A stretch of DNA of 64,000 nt from Suilimivivens aceti (GCF_025567405.1 NZ_JAOQKJ010000003.1:62001-126000); one strand, 5' to 3'; counted from the first letter of the stretch, positions 43,587-54,612 are shown. Notes: generated by a model not told the origin, from the sequence alone. Numbers and translations are program-made.

Positions 43587-45293
43587 TTAATCTGCTTCAT
43601 AATCATAGGCAACCTTGATCATTTCAGCACAGCTTGTAATACCTTCCTTGACTTTTTTGGCTGCTGCCATACGAAGTGTACTCATTCCTTCGGAAACAGC
43701 AATTTCCTGCAGTTCATCAGCTGTCACTTTATCATGGATCCGGTTACGGAGCTTTGCAGTAACCGGCATGATCTCATAGATCGCAGTACGTCCTCTGTAA
43801 CCAATGCCTCCACAGTCTTCACAGCCTACCGGTTCATATACCGTCTGAGGCATGCTTGCAGGCACCATCAGAAGCTTCTTTTCCTGATCTGTAGCCTCTC
43901 TTGCCTTGCGGCACTTTGGACAGAGCTTTCTTACCAGACGCTGTGCAATAATACCCACTACAGAATCACCGATCAGGTAGGGTTCCACACCCATATCGAT
44001 CAGACGGGTAATGGATGCTGCTGTTGAATTTGTATGCAGTGTGGAAATAACAAGGTGTCCGGTAATGGAAGCCTTAACGGCGATGCCGGCTGTTTCTCCG
44101 TCTCGGATTTCTCCGACCATTATGATATCCGGATCCTGACGGAGAATGGAACGCAGGGCATTGGCAAACGTCAGGTCTGCCTTGACATTTACCTGCACCT
44201 GGTTTACACCATCCACATTGGCTTCCACAGGATCTTCTACGGTGATAATATTAACCTCTTCACGGTTCAGTTCGCTCAGAACAGTATAACAGGTCGTTGA
44301 TTTACCACTTCCGGTAGGTCCCGTTACCAGAATGATTCCATGAGGATTTTTCAGGATACCATCCAGTCTTTCCTCATCCTCCGGTGTAAGGCCGAGATAT
44401 TTCTTTTCTCTGGAAAGACCATCCTTGGCGGTGAGACGCATAACCGTCTTTTCTCCAAATACAGTAGGAAGCACGGAAACACGGACATCATATTCCCGGT
44501 TATCCACCTGCAGGGTCAGCCGGCCGTCCTGTGGCTTTCTCTTCTCGGAAATATCAAGTCCTGACATGATCTTGACCCTGGCTACCATAGCCGGCAGGAG
44601 TGTGGTGTTGTAATCCATCACTTCACGCAGGGCACCGTCAATACGGTAACGGATCCGCAGGTTTCTCTCCAGTGGTTCAATATGGATATCACTGGCTCCC
44701 TGACGGATCGCCTGCTCCAGCATAGTCCTTACGATCTTTACAATCGGTGCATTGTCTACTTCTGCGTTGGATGCACTCTCTTCTTCCTCTCTCAGCTCAT
44801 CCGCATGCTCCAGCTGATACTGGGCTGCTGCCTCCATCGCCTGCTTCTTACCAAACATACGGTCAATCTGCATGGCGATCTGGGCGGTCGGTGCAAAATA
44901 AGGCACAACCTCCATACCTGTGATCAGGCTGACATCATCAATCGCCGGCAGATACATGGGATCCGACATGGCAATCTTAAGGATATTGGAATTATTCTCA
45001 TCTATGGCAAAGGGTACCAGTTCATATTTCTTCATGATATCCTCCGGTACCAGACGGATCGCAGCATCCTGCAGTCCCTCCTTCCGGAGGTCTACTGATT
45101 CTACGCCAAGCTGCCTGCTCAGGACATCAGAGAAATCCTTCTGCGACACATATCCAAGTGCGATCAGCGTTTCCCCCAGCTTCGTCTTTCTGATCTTCTG
45201 CTCCGAGAGTGCGGTATCAAGCTGCTGCTGTGTGATCATTCCCTGTGAAAGCAGCAGATCTCCGATCCGTACTCTTTTTCCAAACAATGCCAT
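43587..45293 (-). CDS. pilB: PilB, T4P extension ATPase with MshEN-type N-terminal domain
   Basis: This 568-aa GspE-family ATPase has P-loop GPTGSGKS at residues 325-332, Walker B/Asp box DIIMVGEIRDGETAGIAVKA, a His box (GHLVISTLHTNS) and a C-terminal zinc site with two CxxC pairs (CPKC, CEDC). Residues 1-75 contain two copies of an MshEN-like pattern (RIGDLLLSQGMITQQQLDTA and LGETLIALGYVSQKDFSDVL), a domain that binds c-di-GMP in several PilB/MshE proteins. It powers pilus extension with PilC. A promoter at the end of dprA probably starts this transcript. Confidence 0.95.
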   Translation of the reverse strand: MALFGKRVRIGDLLLSQGMITQQQLDTALSEQKIRKTKLGETLIALGYVSQKDFSDVLSRQLGVESVDLRKEGLQDAAIRLVPEDIMKKYELVPFAIDENNSNILKIAMSDPMYLPAIDDVSLITGMEVVPYFAPTAQIAMQIDRMFGKKQAMEAAAQYQLEHADELREEEESASNAEVDNAPIVKIVRTMLEQAIRQGASDIHIEPLERNLRIRYRIDGALREVMDYNTTLLPAMVARVKIMSGLDISEKRKPQDGRLTLQVDNREYDVRVSVLPTVFGEKTVMRLTAKDGLSREKKYLGLTPEDEERLDGILKNPHGIILVTGPTGSGKSTTCYTVLSELNREEVNIITVEDPVEANVDGVNQVQVNVKADLTFANALRSILRQDPDIIMVGEIRDGETAGIAVKASITGHLVISTLHTNSTAASITRLIDMGVEPYLIGDSVVGIIAQRLVRKLCPKCRKAREATDQEKKLLMVPASMPQTVYEPVGCEDCGGIGYRGRTAIYEIMPVTAKLRNRIHDKVTADELQEIAVSEGMSTLRMAAAKKVKEGITSCAEMIKVAYDYEAD

Positions 45294-45343
45294 ACCTATC
45301 TATACCCCTGTCTGTCTTTTTCTGTAAATCCATATTCTTCCCT

Positions 45344-45371
45344 ATTATACCATCTCATTCAGAATACGCAA
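45344..45371 (-). promoter_or_regulatory. Predicted sigma-A promoter of the pilB-pilC unit
   Basis: TTGCGT (45366-45371, inside the dprA 3' end) and a perfect TATAAT (45344-45349) are 16 bases apart on the minus strand, giving a leader of about 45 bases before pilB. Confidence 0.6.
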
Positions 45372-46557
45372 CTGCTCTGGCAAACCAGTTGCCGGATACC
45401 TGTCTGGCTTTTCCTTCTATGCACAGGCCAATCAGCTCTGTCAGCAGTTCCTGCATAGTCAGCTTCATTCCCTTTTGCCTTGCTGACTCATACAGGGCAT
45501 CCGCTGACTTTGGTTCCAGATCAAGAAGTCCCAGTATCCCATCCTCCGCTGACAGTTCAAGGCTCATTTGCCCGCTGATCTGCTTATCCTGCTCCTGCCG
45601 CCTTCGTTTCTTCTGCAGGTCTTTTGTCCTGTCACTGCCATTCCCCCTGTTTTTCAGCATCACAAGCTCTGCGATCAGATCTTCCGGAGACAGTACCACA
45701 CCACAGCCCTGCCGGATCAGAAGATTGCAGCCATCGCTGAGGCGGTCAGTCAGTCTCCCCGGCACTGCATACACATCCTTTCCCTGTTCCAGTGCCATAT
45801 CTACCGTAATAAAGGTACCACTTTTCTGTCTGGCCTCTATCACAAGGACTGCATCTGAAAGACCTGCCACAATGCTGTTCCTGTAAGGAAAAAGCTGCTT
45901 TTTCGGCGGTGTTCCCGGTACAAAAGGGGAAATCACACCGCCCTGTACACAGATCCTGTCATAAAGTCCCCGTTGGGATGCCGGATAGCAGACATCTGCG
46001 CCGCACCCAAGTACAGCATAGGTTCTTCCACCGCCATCAAGTGCCGCCTTCTGTGCAATACTATCAATCCCTCTCGCCATGCCGCTGACTACCCGGATTC
46101 CAGCCCTTCCCAGCCGTTCCCCAAATGCAAAAGCCGCATAGCTTCCATATTCAGAACAGTCTCTGGCACCGATCACCGCTACCGTACAGTCCCTTTCCTT
46201 CGGTAGTTCCCCCATACAGTAAAGTGCCATGGGCGGGCTTGCCATGGCAAACAGCCTCCTTGGATACTCCCTGTGAAAAACCGTGATCATACGGATCTGT
46301 TTCTTCTGCAGCTCCTCAAAGGCCTGTTCCAGCTTCCACTCCTTCCGAAACTGCTCAAAAGCCTCGGCCTTTCTTTCTGCCACCTTATCCCGCCAGCCCC
46401 AGCCTATCAGCTTTTCCTTCAGCTCCTGCCTGCTCATCCGGTAGATCTGTGACGGGCTTTCACAGTTCTCCAGCAAAAGCACAGCCGCTTTTTCCGAAAG
46501 CTCCGGTATATTGTGGAGCCAGAAAAGATATGGCTCCTCCTTCTTCGTTATTTTCAT
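45355..46557 (-). CDS. dprA: DprA, DNA-processing protein for natural transformation
   Basis: This 400-aa protein has an N-terminal helix-hairpin-helix-like region (LFWLHNIPELSEKAAVLLLE), a Rossmann core with VIGARDCSEYGSYAAFAFGE, VVSGMARGIDSIAQKAAL and YAVLGCGADVCYPASQ, and a C-terminal winged-helix domain (about 335-395). DprA loads RecA onto incoming single-stranded DNA. In Firmicutes it usually sits next to topA; here it is 16 bp downstream of comM and next to pilB, with topA 17 kb away. DprA is also found in non-transforming bacteria. Confidence 0.95.
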   Translation of the reverse strand: MKITKKEEPYLFWLHNIPELSEKAAVLLLENCESPSQIYRMSRQELKEKLIGWGWRDKVAERKAEAFEQFRKEWKLEQAFEELQKKQIRMITVFHREYPRRLFAMASPPMALYCMGELPKERDCTVAVIGARDCSEYGSYAAFAFGERLGRAGIRVVSGMARGIDSIAQKAALDGGGRTYAVLGCGADVCYPASQRGLYDRICVQGGVISPFVPGTPPKKQLFPYRNSIVAGLSDAVLVIEARQKSGTFITVDMALEQGKDVYAVPGRLTDRLSDGCNLLIRQGCGVVLSPEDLIAELVMLKNRGNGSDRTKDLQKKRRRQEQDKQISGQMSLELSAEDGILGLLDLEPKSADALYESARQKGMKLTMQELLTELIGLCIEGKARQVSGNWFARAVAYSE

Positions 46558-46573
46558 ATGTATTAATTCCTTT

Positions 46574-48127
46574 TCACTCCTGTCCCTGACAGTAGCAGGC
46601 TGCCTCCAGAAGATCCTCCTTCCTCACGATCTCACTGCCTGTAAGATCCGCAATTGTTCTTGCCACCTTCAGTAGCTTATGGCAGGCTCTTGCTCCCAGC
46701 TTCATGGAAGTATAAATCTGTTCCAGTACCTGTTCTTCCTTTCTACCAAGCTTACAGAAGCTGCGGATATTTCCTGCTGTAAGCTGTGCATTGAACCTTA
46801 TCCCTGTGTCCCGGTACCGGAAGTCCTGCCGGCTTCTTGCTTCCATCACCATATTTCTCATGCCTTCACTGCTTTCCCCTCTTTTTCTGTTCTCCGGATC
46901 CCGCAGCACGGAAAATTCCGTTTCCTTTAGCCGGACCTGCAGATCGATCCGGTTCAGGATCGGCCCGGAAAGATGGGAAATGTACTTATGGATCTCATAC
47001 GGCGTGCAGCGGCACCTGTTTCTGTCCGGAAAGTAGCCACAGGGACAGGGGTTCATCGCCCCTACCAGCATAAATTCTGTAGGATAGGTAACATTCCCCC
47101 GGGTTCTGGTAATCTGTATCTTCCTGTCTTCCAGTGGCTGTCTGAGCAGATCCAGTGTCTTTCTGGAAAACTCCGGCAATTCATCAAGAAACAGTACCCC
47201 TCTGTGTGCCAGACTGACCACGCCAGGGCTTGGACGCACACCGCCTCCCGCAAGAGCCTGCGGTGTCAGGGAATGATGAGGACTGACAAAGGGACGCCTT
47301 CTTGAGGATGCCCGCGTTCCATCGAGAAGTCCGGCTATGCTGTAAACAGAAGCAACCTCCAGTCTCTCCTCTTCCGAAAGAGGCGGCAGGATCGTAGGGA
47401 TCCTCCTTGCCAGCATGGTTTTGCCACAGCCCGGCGGTCCGCAGAAAAGCAGATGATGAAATCCGGCTGCTGCGATCATTGCCGCTCTCTTGCCGCTTTC
47501 CTGTCCAGACACCTCCGAAAAATCCATTTCTGTCTCATTTCCCTGCAGAAGATCATCCTGTTTTTCTGTCATAAGTTCCCGGATAGATTTATTTTCCCAT
47601 TCCTTCTGTTCTGCTTCGCTCATTTTTAAATATTCAACAGCTTCTGTCAGACTGCCTATACCTGCGATCCGTCCTTTTCCGATCAGCCTTGCCTCCTGCA
47701 GATTCTCAAGCGGCACAAGAAACCTTGTGATCCCCGCCCGCAGACCTTCCCCGACCATGGGAAGTATGCCTCGCACCTTCCGTATCTCCCCATTCAGTCC
47801 AAGCTCTCCAAGGATCATCATTCCTTCTGTCTCTTTCTCTGTAAGCCTCTCCATTGCTGTCAGTACAGCCAGGGCAACCGGCAGATCAAAGCCCGTTCCC
47901 TCCTTCCTGACATCAGCAGGTGAAAGGTTCACTGCAATATGCATGGCAGGAAGGTGTATCCCGTTATTTTTCAGCGCGATCCTGACACGTTCTGCGGATT
48001 CCCGTACTTCCCCCGACAGGTGCCCGACCATGATAAAGCACGGAAGTCCCGCAGAAAGATCCACCTCCACCTGTACCAGACAGCTTTCCATGCCAAGCAC
48101 CGTTCCCGATAAAATTGTACTGTACAA
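46574..48127 (-). CDS. comM: ComM/YifB-family AAA+ ATPase (branch-migration helicase)
   Basis: The product is 517 aa from a TTG start at 48127, six bases after AGGAGG; the start MYSTILSGTVLGMESCLVQV agrees with the family. It has an N-terminal Lon-like domain (to about 170), AAA+ P-loop GPPGCGKT at 230-237, GVLFLDELPEF as Walker B and a zinc cluster in NPCPCGYFPDRNRCRCTPYE. The magnesium-chelatase-like C-terminus ends with a helical domain. In transformable bacteria ComM promotes heteroduplex extension during DNA integration. It forms a unit with dprA. Confidence 0.93.
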   Translation of the reverse strand: MYSTILSGTVLGMESCLVQVEVDLSAGLPCFIMVGHLSGEVRESAERVRIALKNNGIHLPAMHIAVNLSPADVRKEGTGFDLPVALAVLTAMERLTEKETEGMMILGELGLNGEIRKVRGILPMVGEGLRAGITRFLVPLENLQEARLIGKGRIAGIGSLTEAVEYLKMSEAEQKEWENKSIRELMTEKQDDLLQGNETEMDFSEVSGQESGKRAAMIAAAGFHHLLFCGPPGCGKTMLARRIPTILPPLSEEERLEVASVYSIAGLLDGTRASSRRRPFVSPHHSLTPQALAGGGVRPSPGVVSLAHRGVLFLDELPEFSRKTLDLLRQPLEDRKIQITRTRGNVTYPTEFMLVGAMNPCPCGYFPDRNRCRCTPYEIHKYISHLSGPILNRIDLQVRLKETEFSVLRDPENRKRGESSEGMRNMVMEARSRQDFRYRDTGIRFNAQLTAGNIRSFCKLGRKEEQVLEQIYTSMKLGARACHKLLKVARTIADLTGSEIVRKEDLLEAACYCQGQE

Positions 48128-48451
48128 AAAAACCTCCTTTTCTTCAGATAGATATACTGCTCTGTGAATAAAAATGATTGTGAAAATTTGAAATATTCAG
48201 GATCTGAAATGGAGATCCCGGTTTGAAACAGCAGATCTGCAAAAATTTTCTCTTCTCTGCTGTCAGGAATACAAAAAGCCTGCCACATGTCAGTCTTTCT
48301 GTATTATTTGATATAAAAAAGATACAGTAAATGTAATCACTGTATTGATTGCATTTACTGTATCTGATTTTCGAATATCTGTCAAGAGTGGAAATCCGGT
48401 TCTTTTCACGACCTGTTTCCAGAATCACTTTCCGTATCTGGTTTCAACGGA
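48128..48451. other. 324-base stretch between comM and pilT without a convincing gene
   Basis: It contains the pilT terminator (48315-48364) and, closer to comM, an 8-bp inverted repeat (ACAGCAGA 48228-48235 with TCTGCTGT 48256-48263) enclosing the palindrome GCAGATCTGC, which could fold in the comM leader. A comM promoter must be here but no -35/-10 pair is good enough to call. Open frames on both strands look like chance. Confidence 0.5.
48315..48364 (-). terminator. Long intrinsic terminator downstream of pilT
   Basis: A 13-bp perfect stem (GATACAGTAAATG at 48321-48333 with CATTTACTGTATC at 48352-48364), extended through one wobble by 5 more pairs with a 6-base loop, is followed on the minus strand by six T (48315-48320). 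It lies 88 bases after the pilT stop. Confidence 0.93.
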
Positions 48452-49507
48452 TCAGAATATTTTATTTTCCATGCCGTCAGGATCCTGTGCAAACTGGATC
48501 GCCATCTCTCTGTCGATCTTGCCTTCGTAATAAAGCTGTGCAATGGCCTCATCCATAGCGATCATGCCTGCCTTCCGGTTGGTCTGCATGACGCTCATAA
48601 GCTGGTGGGATTTGCCTTCACGGATCAGATTCCGCACTGCATGATTGGCATGAAGTACCTCAAATGCTGCCACACGTCCCCTGCCGTCCGCTTTCGGGAT
48701 CAGCTGCTGGGAAATAACCGCTTCCAGTACATTGGCGAGCTGTACACGGATCTGTTGCTGCTGATGGGGTGGGAAGACGTCGATCACACGGTCTACGGTA
48801 CTGGCTGCCCCGATAGTATGTAAGGTAGACAGAACAAGGTGTCCTGTCTCCGCTGCCGTAATGGCAACACTGATTGTTTCAAAGTCACGCATCTCTCCTA
48901 CCAGAATGACATCCGGATCTTCACGGAGTGCAGCCCTGAGGGCATTGGCATAGCTCTGGGAATCCAGTCCGATCTCTCTCTGGTTTACCATGGACATCTT
49001 ATGACGGTGAAGATACTCGATCGGATCTTCCAGCGTGATCACATGACACTCCCTGTTATTGTTGATCTTGTCAATGATAGCCGCCAGTGTGGTAGATTTA
49101 CCGCTTCCGGTAGGGCCTGTTACCAGGACAAGTCCTCTTTTTCTCTGATAAAGGTCAATGACAGATGCGGGTACACCAAGGACCTCCGGCGAAGGTACCT
49201 CTGTTCCTACCAGTCTCAGGGCGATTGCCACAGACCCCCTCTGCTTATAGGCATTGACACGATACCTTCCAAGCTCAGGAATAGAAAAAGACATATCATG
49301 CTCTCCCTTTTCCTCGAATTTCGCCCGCTGGACCGGATCCATGATCTCATCTGCCAGGGCTTCCGTATCCGGTGGCAGCAGCCTTTCAAAATCCATGGTG
49401 ATCAGCTGGCCGTTCACTCTCATTTTCGGCGGTACTCCTACTGTAATATGCAGATCGGATGCCCCCGCATCCTTTGCAATTGCAAGCATTTCTTTAATCG
49501 TAGCCAT
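48452..49507 (-). CDS. pilT: PilT, T4P retraction ATPase
   Basis: The product is 351 aa from the ATG at 49507, seven bases after AAGGG (a TTG two codons earlier is possible). It has P-loop GPTGSGKS at 131-138, Asp box (ILVGEMRDFETISVAITAAE), His box (TGHLVLSTLHT) and the PilT-specific retraction motif AVRNLIREGK. It depolymerises pili for twitching or DNA uptake. The start overlaps the sigK stop by 14 bp, so the two are probably co-translated; PilT is separated from pilB by comM and dprA. Confidence 0.96.
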   Translation of the reverse strand: MATIKEMLAIAKDAGASDLHITVGVPPKMRVNGQLITMDFERLLPPDTEALADEIMDPVQRAKFEEKGEHDMSFSIPELGRYRVNAYKQRGSVAIALRLVGTEVPSPEVLGVPASVIDLYQRKRGLVLVTGPTGSGKSTTLAAIIDKINNNRECHVITLEDPIEYLHRHKMSMVNQREIGLDSQSYANALRAALREDPDVILVGEMRDFETISVAITAAETGHLVLSTLHTIGAASTVDRVIDVFPPHQQQQIRVQLANVLEAVISQQLIPKADGRGRVAAFEVLHANHAVRNLIREGKSHQLMSVMQTNRKAGMIAMDEAIAQLYYEGKIDREMAIQFAQDPDGMENKIF

Positions 49508-50156
49508 GTTCAAACCCTTCCCTCAGTTTCAATAACGCACGTTTTTCTATTCGTGAGACATAGCTTCTGGATATATGAAGCATCTCTCCGATCTCACGCT
49601 GTGTAACTTCCTCCCCATTCAGAAGACCATACCTCAGATAAATGATCTCTCTTTCCCTCTCGTTCAGAACTGTAGAAAGCAGAATACGGAGCCGTCCGGT
49701 ATTTTCACACAGCTCCATCTGATCCGTGACATCTGTCTGCTCCTGTTCGATCACGTCCAGCAGATTGATTTCATTTCCTTCTTTATCTGTACCAATGGGA
49801 TCATAGAGCGAAACTTCCTTTGCCGTTTTTTTTCTGGATCTGAGAAGCATAAGCAGCTCATTATCAATGCAGCGTGAAGCGTAGGTACTCAGCTTCCCCC
49901 TGACGGCATCGAAGGAGGAAATTGCCTTGATCAGCCCGATCGTCCCAATGGAGATCAGATCCTCCATGTCCTCATCCACATTCTGATATTTTTTGGCAAT
50001 GTGGGCCACCAGGCGCAGATTCCTTTCAATCAGGATATTCCTTGCTCTCATAGCTTCTTCGCCGCTTCCCTCTTTTAACAGTCGTAAATAATAGGCCTCT
50101 TCCGAAGCGGTCAATGGCTGACTGAATGTTTTCAAAAAGGGCGCCCCCAAAGTCAT
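49494..50156 (-). CDS. sigK: Sigma-K, late mother-cell sporulation sigma factor, without a pro-sequence
   Basis: This 220-aa sigma-70 factor has region 2 (ERNLRLVAHIAKKYQNVDED, MEDLISIGTIGLIKAISSFD, YASRCIDNELLMLLRSRKKT) and region 4 (VTQREIGEMLHISRSYVSRI). The stretch FSQPLTASEEAYYLRLL aligns with the mature start of Bacillus sigma-K, and only about 10 residues precede it. There is therefore no hydrophobic pro-peptide like that of Bacillus pro-sigma-K; an in-frame TAG 17 codons upstream rules out a longer one. The gene is not interrupted by a skin element. It directs coat and late spore genes in the mother cell. Confidence 0.93.
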   Translation of the reverse strand: MTLGAPFLKTFSQPLTASEEAYYLRLLKEGSGEEAMRARNILIERNLRLVAHIAKKYQNVDEDMEDLISIGTIGLIKAISSFDAVRGKLSTYASRCIDNELLMLLRSRKKTAKEVSLYDPIGTDKEGNEINLLDVIEQEQTDVTDQMELCENTGRLRILLSTVLNEREREIIYLRYGLLNGEEVTQREIGEMLHISRSYVSRIEKRALLKLREGFEHGYD

Positions 50157-50207
50157 TTTTATTATTCTATGACTTCCAAGGCGCTGCAGTGCCTTTCCAC
50201 AAAACTA

Positions 50208-50236
50208 ATTATACAAATTTCACTTTCTGATTGCAA
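50208..50236 (-). promoter_or_regulatory. Sigma-A-like promoter upstream of sigK
   Basis: TTGCAA (50231-50236) and a perfect TATAAT (50208-50213) with 17-base spacing lie between hemW and sigK, about 45 bases before the ATG. A sigma-E type site (ATA ... CATACAAT) would be expected for sigK and is not obvious here. Confidence 0.5.
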
Positions 50237-50248
50237 CTGCCTGGTCTT

Positions 50249-51413
50249 TTAATCAAACAGAAACTCCGCCATCACCCGGTTGCTGACATCCAGTCCGAGC
50301 TCTGTAAGCTTTAATCTGTCTCCTTCCTGCACAAGAAGTCCTTCCCTGATCAGCTTCTCCGAAATACCCGGATAAACGTCCGTAAATTTCTTTCCAAAGG
50401 TCTTAAAGAAGTGCTTTTTGGAAACCCCTTCTGTCAGGCGGAGTCCAAGGAACATAAACTCTTCCATCTGCTCCCGCTCTGTCAGATGACTGACCTCCTG
50501 TCTGAGGTGTTCCATCAGCTGTCCTGTCAGAGGCCTATCTGCAGCTTCCCCAGAAAGGAGCTTCAGATACGTCTGCAGATCCCGTATATTTGAAAATCTT
50601 GTTTCCTGCATCAGTGACGCTGCCCCGATACCAAAGCCAAGATATTCCCCCCGCTCCCAGTAAACCCGGTTATGCCGGCATTCGCAGCCTTCCCTGGCAT
50701 AATTGGAGATCTCATACCTGTGATATCCGGCGGTTTTTAAAATATCATTCGTTATTTTATAGAATAGCCGATCCATTTCTTCATCCGGCAATACCGGTGT
50801 ATTCTCGTAAAACGGCGTTCCTTCCTCAATGATCAGGCTGTATGCCGATATATGTGACGGCGGTCTGTCCAGGGAAAGAAGCTGTCTTAACGTATCCTGA
50901 CAGGATTCCAGCGTCTGCTCCGGTATGGCAGACATAAGATCTACATTTATATTATTAAATCCTGATTTAATAGCCATGCTGTATGTCTGGAAGAAGTCCT
51001 CTGTACTGTGGATCCTGCCAAGTGCCTGAAGCTCATTTTCCTGCAGGGACTGCACCCCGATGCTCAGCCTGTTAATACCGGCAGCATAATACGCAGCCAG
51101 CTTGTCTGCATCCACAGTTCCCGGATTCACCTCTATCGTGATCTCCGCATCCTCTGCCAGACTGAAGGCTCCGCGCAGAGCTTCCATGATCTGGCAGATC
51201 CGTTCCTTTTTCAGAATGGACGGTGTGCCGCCGCCAAAGAATACTGTCCGCACCTCATGATCCGGATACAGCTTTCCTGCTGCCTCTATCTCCCGGCAAA
51301 GACAGGAAGCATAAGCCTCCATCGTTTCCCCGGATGCCGGTGCTGACAGAAAATCACAGTAGAGACATTTCCGTACGCAGAATGGAATATGAATATAAAT
51401 ACTTAATGGCCGC

Positions 51414-51424
<11 letters not shown>
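50249..51424 (-). CDS. hemW: HemW, radical-SAM heme chaperone-like protein
   Basis: This 391-aa protein has the radical-SAM cluster motif CxxxCxxC at residues 16-23 (IPFCVRKCLYCDF), GGGTPS (VFFGGGTPSILKKE), and the HemW C-terminal domain with EFMFLGLRLTEGVSKKHF. Formerly annotated as oxygen-independent coproporphyrinogen oxidase (HemN-like), this group binds heme and is thought to insert it. It overlaps the lepA stop by 11 bp, the same lepA-hemN adjacency as in Bacillus. Confidence 0.93.
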
Positions 51425-53228
<1,804 letters not shown>

Positions 53229-53289
53229 AAGTACCTCCTTGTGCCGTCAGCAGCCCCTTTTTAGCCATGGCTGCACATTTATCAGCATA

Positions 53290-54612
53290 TCACATCTGGC
53301 CGTTCAAAACAATGGAAATGATATGAGCCAGGGGATCACAGGCATTCATGATCTCCTCTACCGTGTTGGTCTGTGCACCCAGCTCGACCAGAAGACTCTT
53401 CGGGCAGAGGTGCAGATTATAACGATAAGCCTTCAGATAGATCTTTCTGGCAAGACCCGGGTAATACTCATTGGCTGCCACCTGCATCTGGAAGGAAAAT
53501 GCCAGATTTTCCTGCAGATACGGATTTTCCAGATAAGCGATCTTCCCCTTGTTCCTCAGATAGCTCATACCGTTAAAAAGCATAAACCTGGCTGTCGGCC
53601 GCCCATCCAGCTCCATGACCAGCTTCTTTCCTTCCTTCATCTCATCCCTGTGCAAGTCGATCACCACCTGGATGGTTGGATTTTCCGCAAGGATCTGTTC
53701 GATGGCTGGCAGCGATTTATTATAGGCCTCATCTCTTGCCTCCACATCATACCCTCCTATGTCATGCAGTACGGAAAAACCATAGGTATCCTGCAGGATC
53801 TCCGTAAGCCTCTCACCCGCGCCGACAATCGTGGTTGACGGATCCCCCGGCACAGAATCTGCAAAGTCCTCAAGGGAATGGGTATGATAGATCAGGATAT
53901 CCGGTCCTTCCAAAGACCTTGTGATCGACATATCCTGATAGAGAAGCTGATCCAGCCCAACATAGGAGCTGTCAAGACCAGTCGTACCGTCTATGGCATA
54001 AAAGTTCGAAACCAGCTTCTCATAATCCCATTTCTCAGACCAGTCATAGGAATACGCCGGAAATGCCGCAGGTTCAAACGCCTTCTCCTCATCCAGGCCA
54101 TCATCCTGCTGAGATTCTCCCTGTGATCCGATATCCGTATCCTCTTCCTTGTCTGTATTTTCCTGATCATTCTCTTCTGATATTTCTGCCTGATCCATAT
54201 TTTCCTGATATCCATCATTTTCCTGCTGCATCCTGGCGATCAGATCACTGTCAATATGTAATGCACCTTCCCCATAATCCAGATTTTCTTCATCTATATT
54301 TTTCTGATCCTCATCCTCCCCTTCCTGCACCTCATGAAACGTATAGGTATAGAGAGGGAACATCTCTTCCACGGCCTTTCCTGCCGGGCTGTCATCTTCC
54401 AGTGTCCCCTGCCCCTGTTCCAGAAAAAAAGGCAGAAGACAGGAGTCCGCCAGTGCCCTTTCCATAGCAGCCTCTGCCAGACCTTCCATGATCCTGCCGC
54501 CAGTACTTTTTTCTTTTCCGTTTTTCCTTGCAGTTCCCTGTATCAGCAGTCCCAAAACCAGTATGATAATTCCTGCAGTAAGCAGTGCTTTCCTTTTCCA
54601 TTTCCCTGACAT
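53290..54612 (-). CDS. spoIIP: SpoIIP, engulfment peptidoglycan hydrolase
   Basis: The product is 440 aa using the ATG at 54612 (MSGKWKRKALL), nine bases after GGAG; a GTG at 54627 would give 445 aa but is itself part of that GGAG. It has one membrane helix (LTAGIIILVLGLLIQG), an acidic Asp/Glu-rich spacer (about 90-180) and a SpoIIP domain from about 205 with DILIYHTHSLEDF and VVIDLHRDEMK. LLVELGAQTNTVEEIMNA follows. It degrades septal peptidoglycan with SpoIID during forespore engulfment. It lies 43 bp downstream of gpr, as in Bacillus. Confidence 0.93.
   Translation of the reverse strand: MSGKWKRKALLTAGIIILVLGLLIQGTARKNGKEKSTGGRIMEGLAEAAMERALADSCLLPFFLEQGQGTLEDDSPAGKAVEEMFPLYTYTFHEVQEGEDEDQKNIDEENLDYGEGALHIDSDLIARMQQENDGYQENMDQAEISEENDQENTDKEEDTDIGSQGESQQDDGLDEEKAFEPAAFPAYSYDWSEKWDYEKLVSNFYAIDGTTGLDSSYVGLDQLLYQDMSITRSLEGPDILIYHTHSLEDFADSVPGDPSTTIVGAGERLTEILQDTYGFSVLHDIGGYDVEARDEAYNKSLPAIEQILAENPTIQVVIDLHRDEMKEGKKLVMELDGRPTARFMLFNGMSYLRNKGKIAYLENPYLQENLAFSFQMQVAANEYYPGLARKIYLKAYRYNLHLCPKSLLVELGAQTNTVEEIMNACDPLAHIISIVLNGQM

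Noticed and set aside
48144..48428. Minus-strand frames in the comM-pilT gap
   Set aside because: They run through the pilT terminator hairpin and have chance-like composition.
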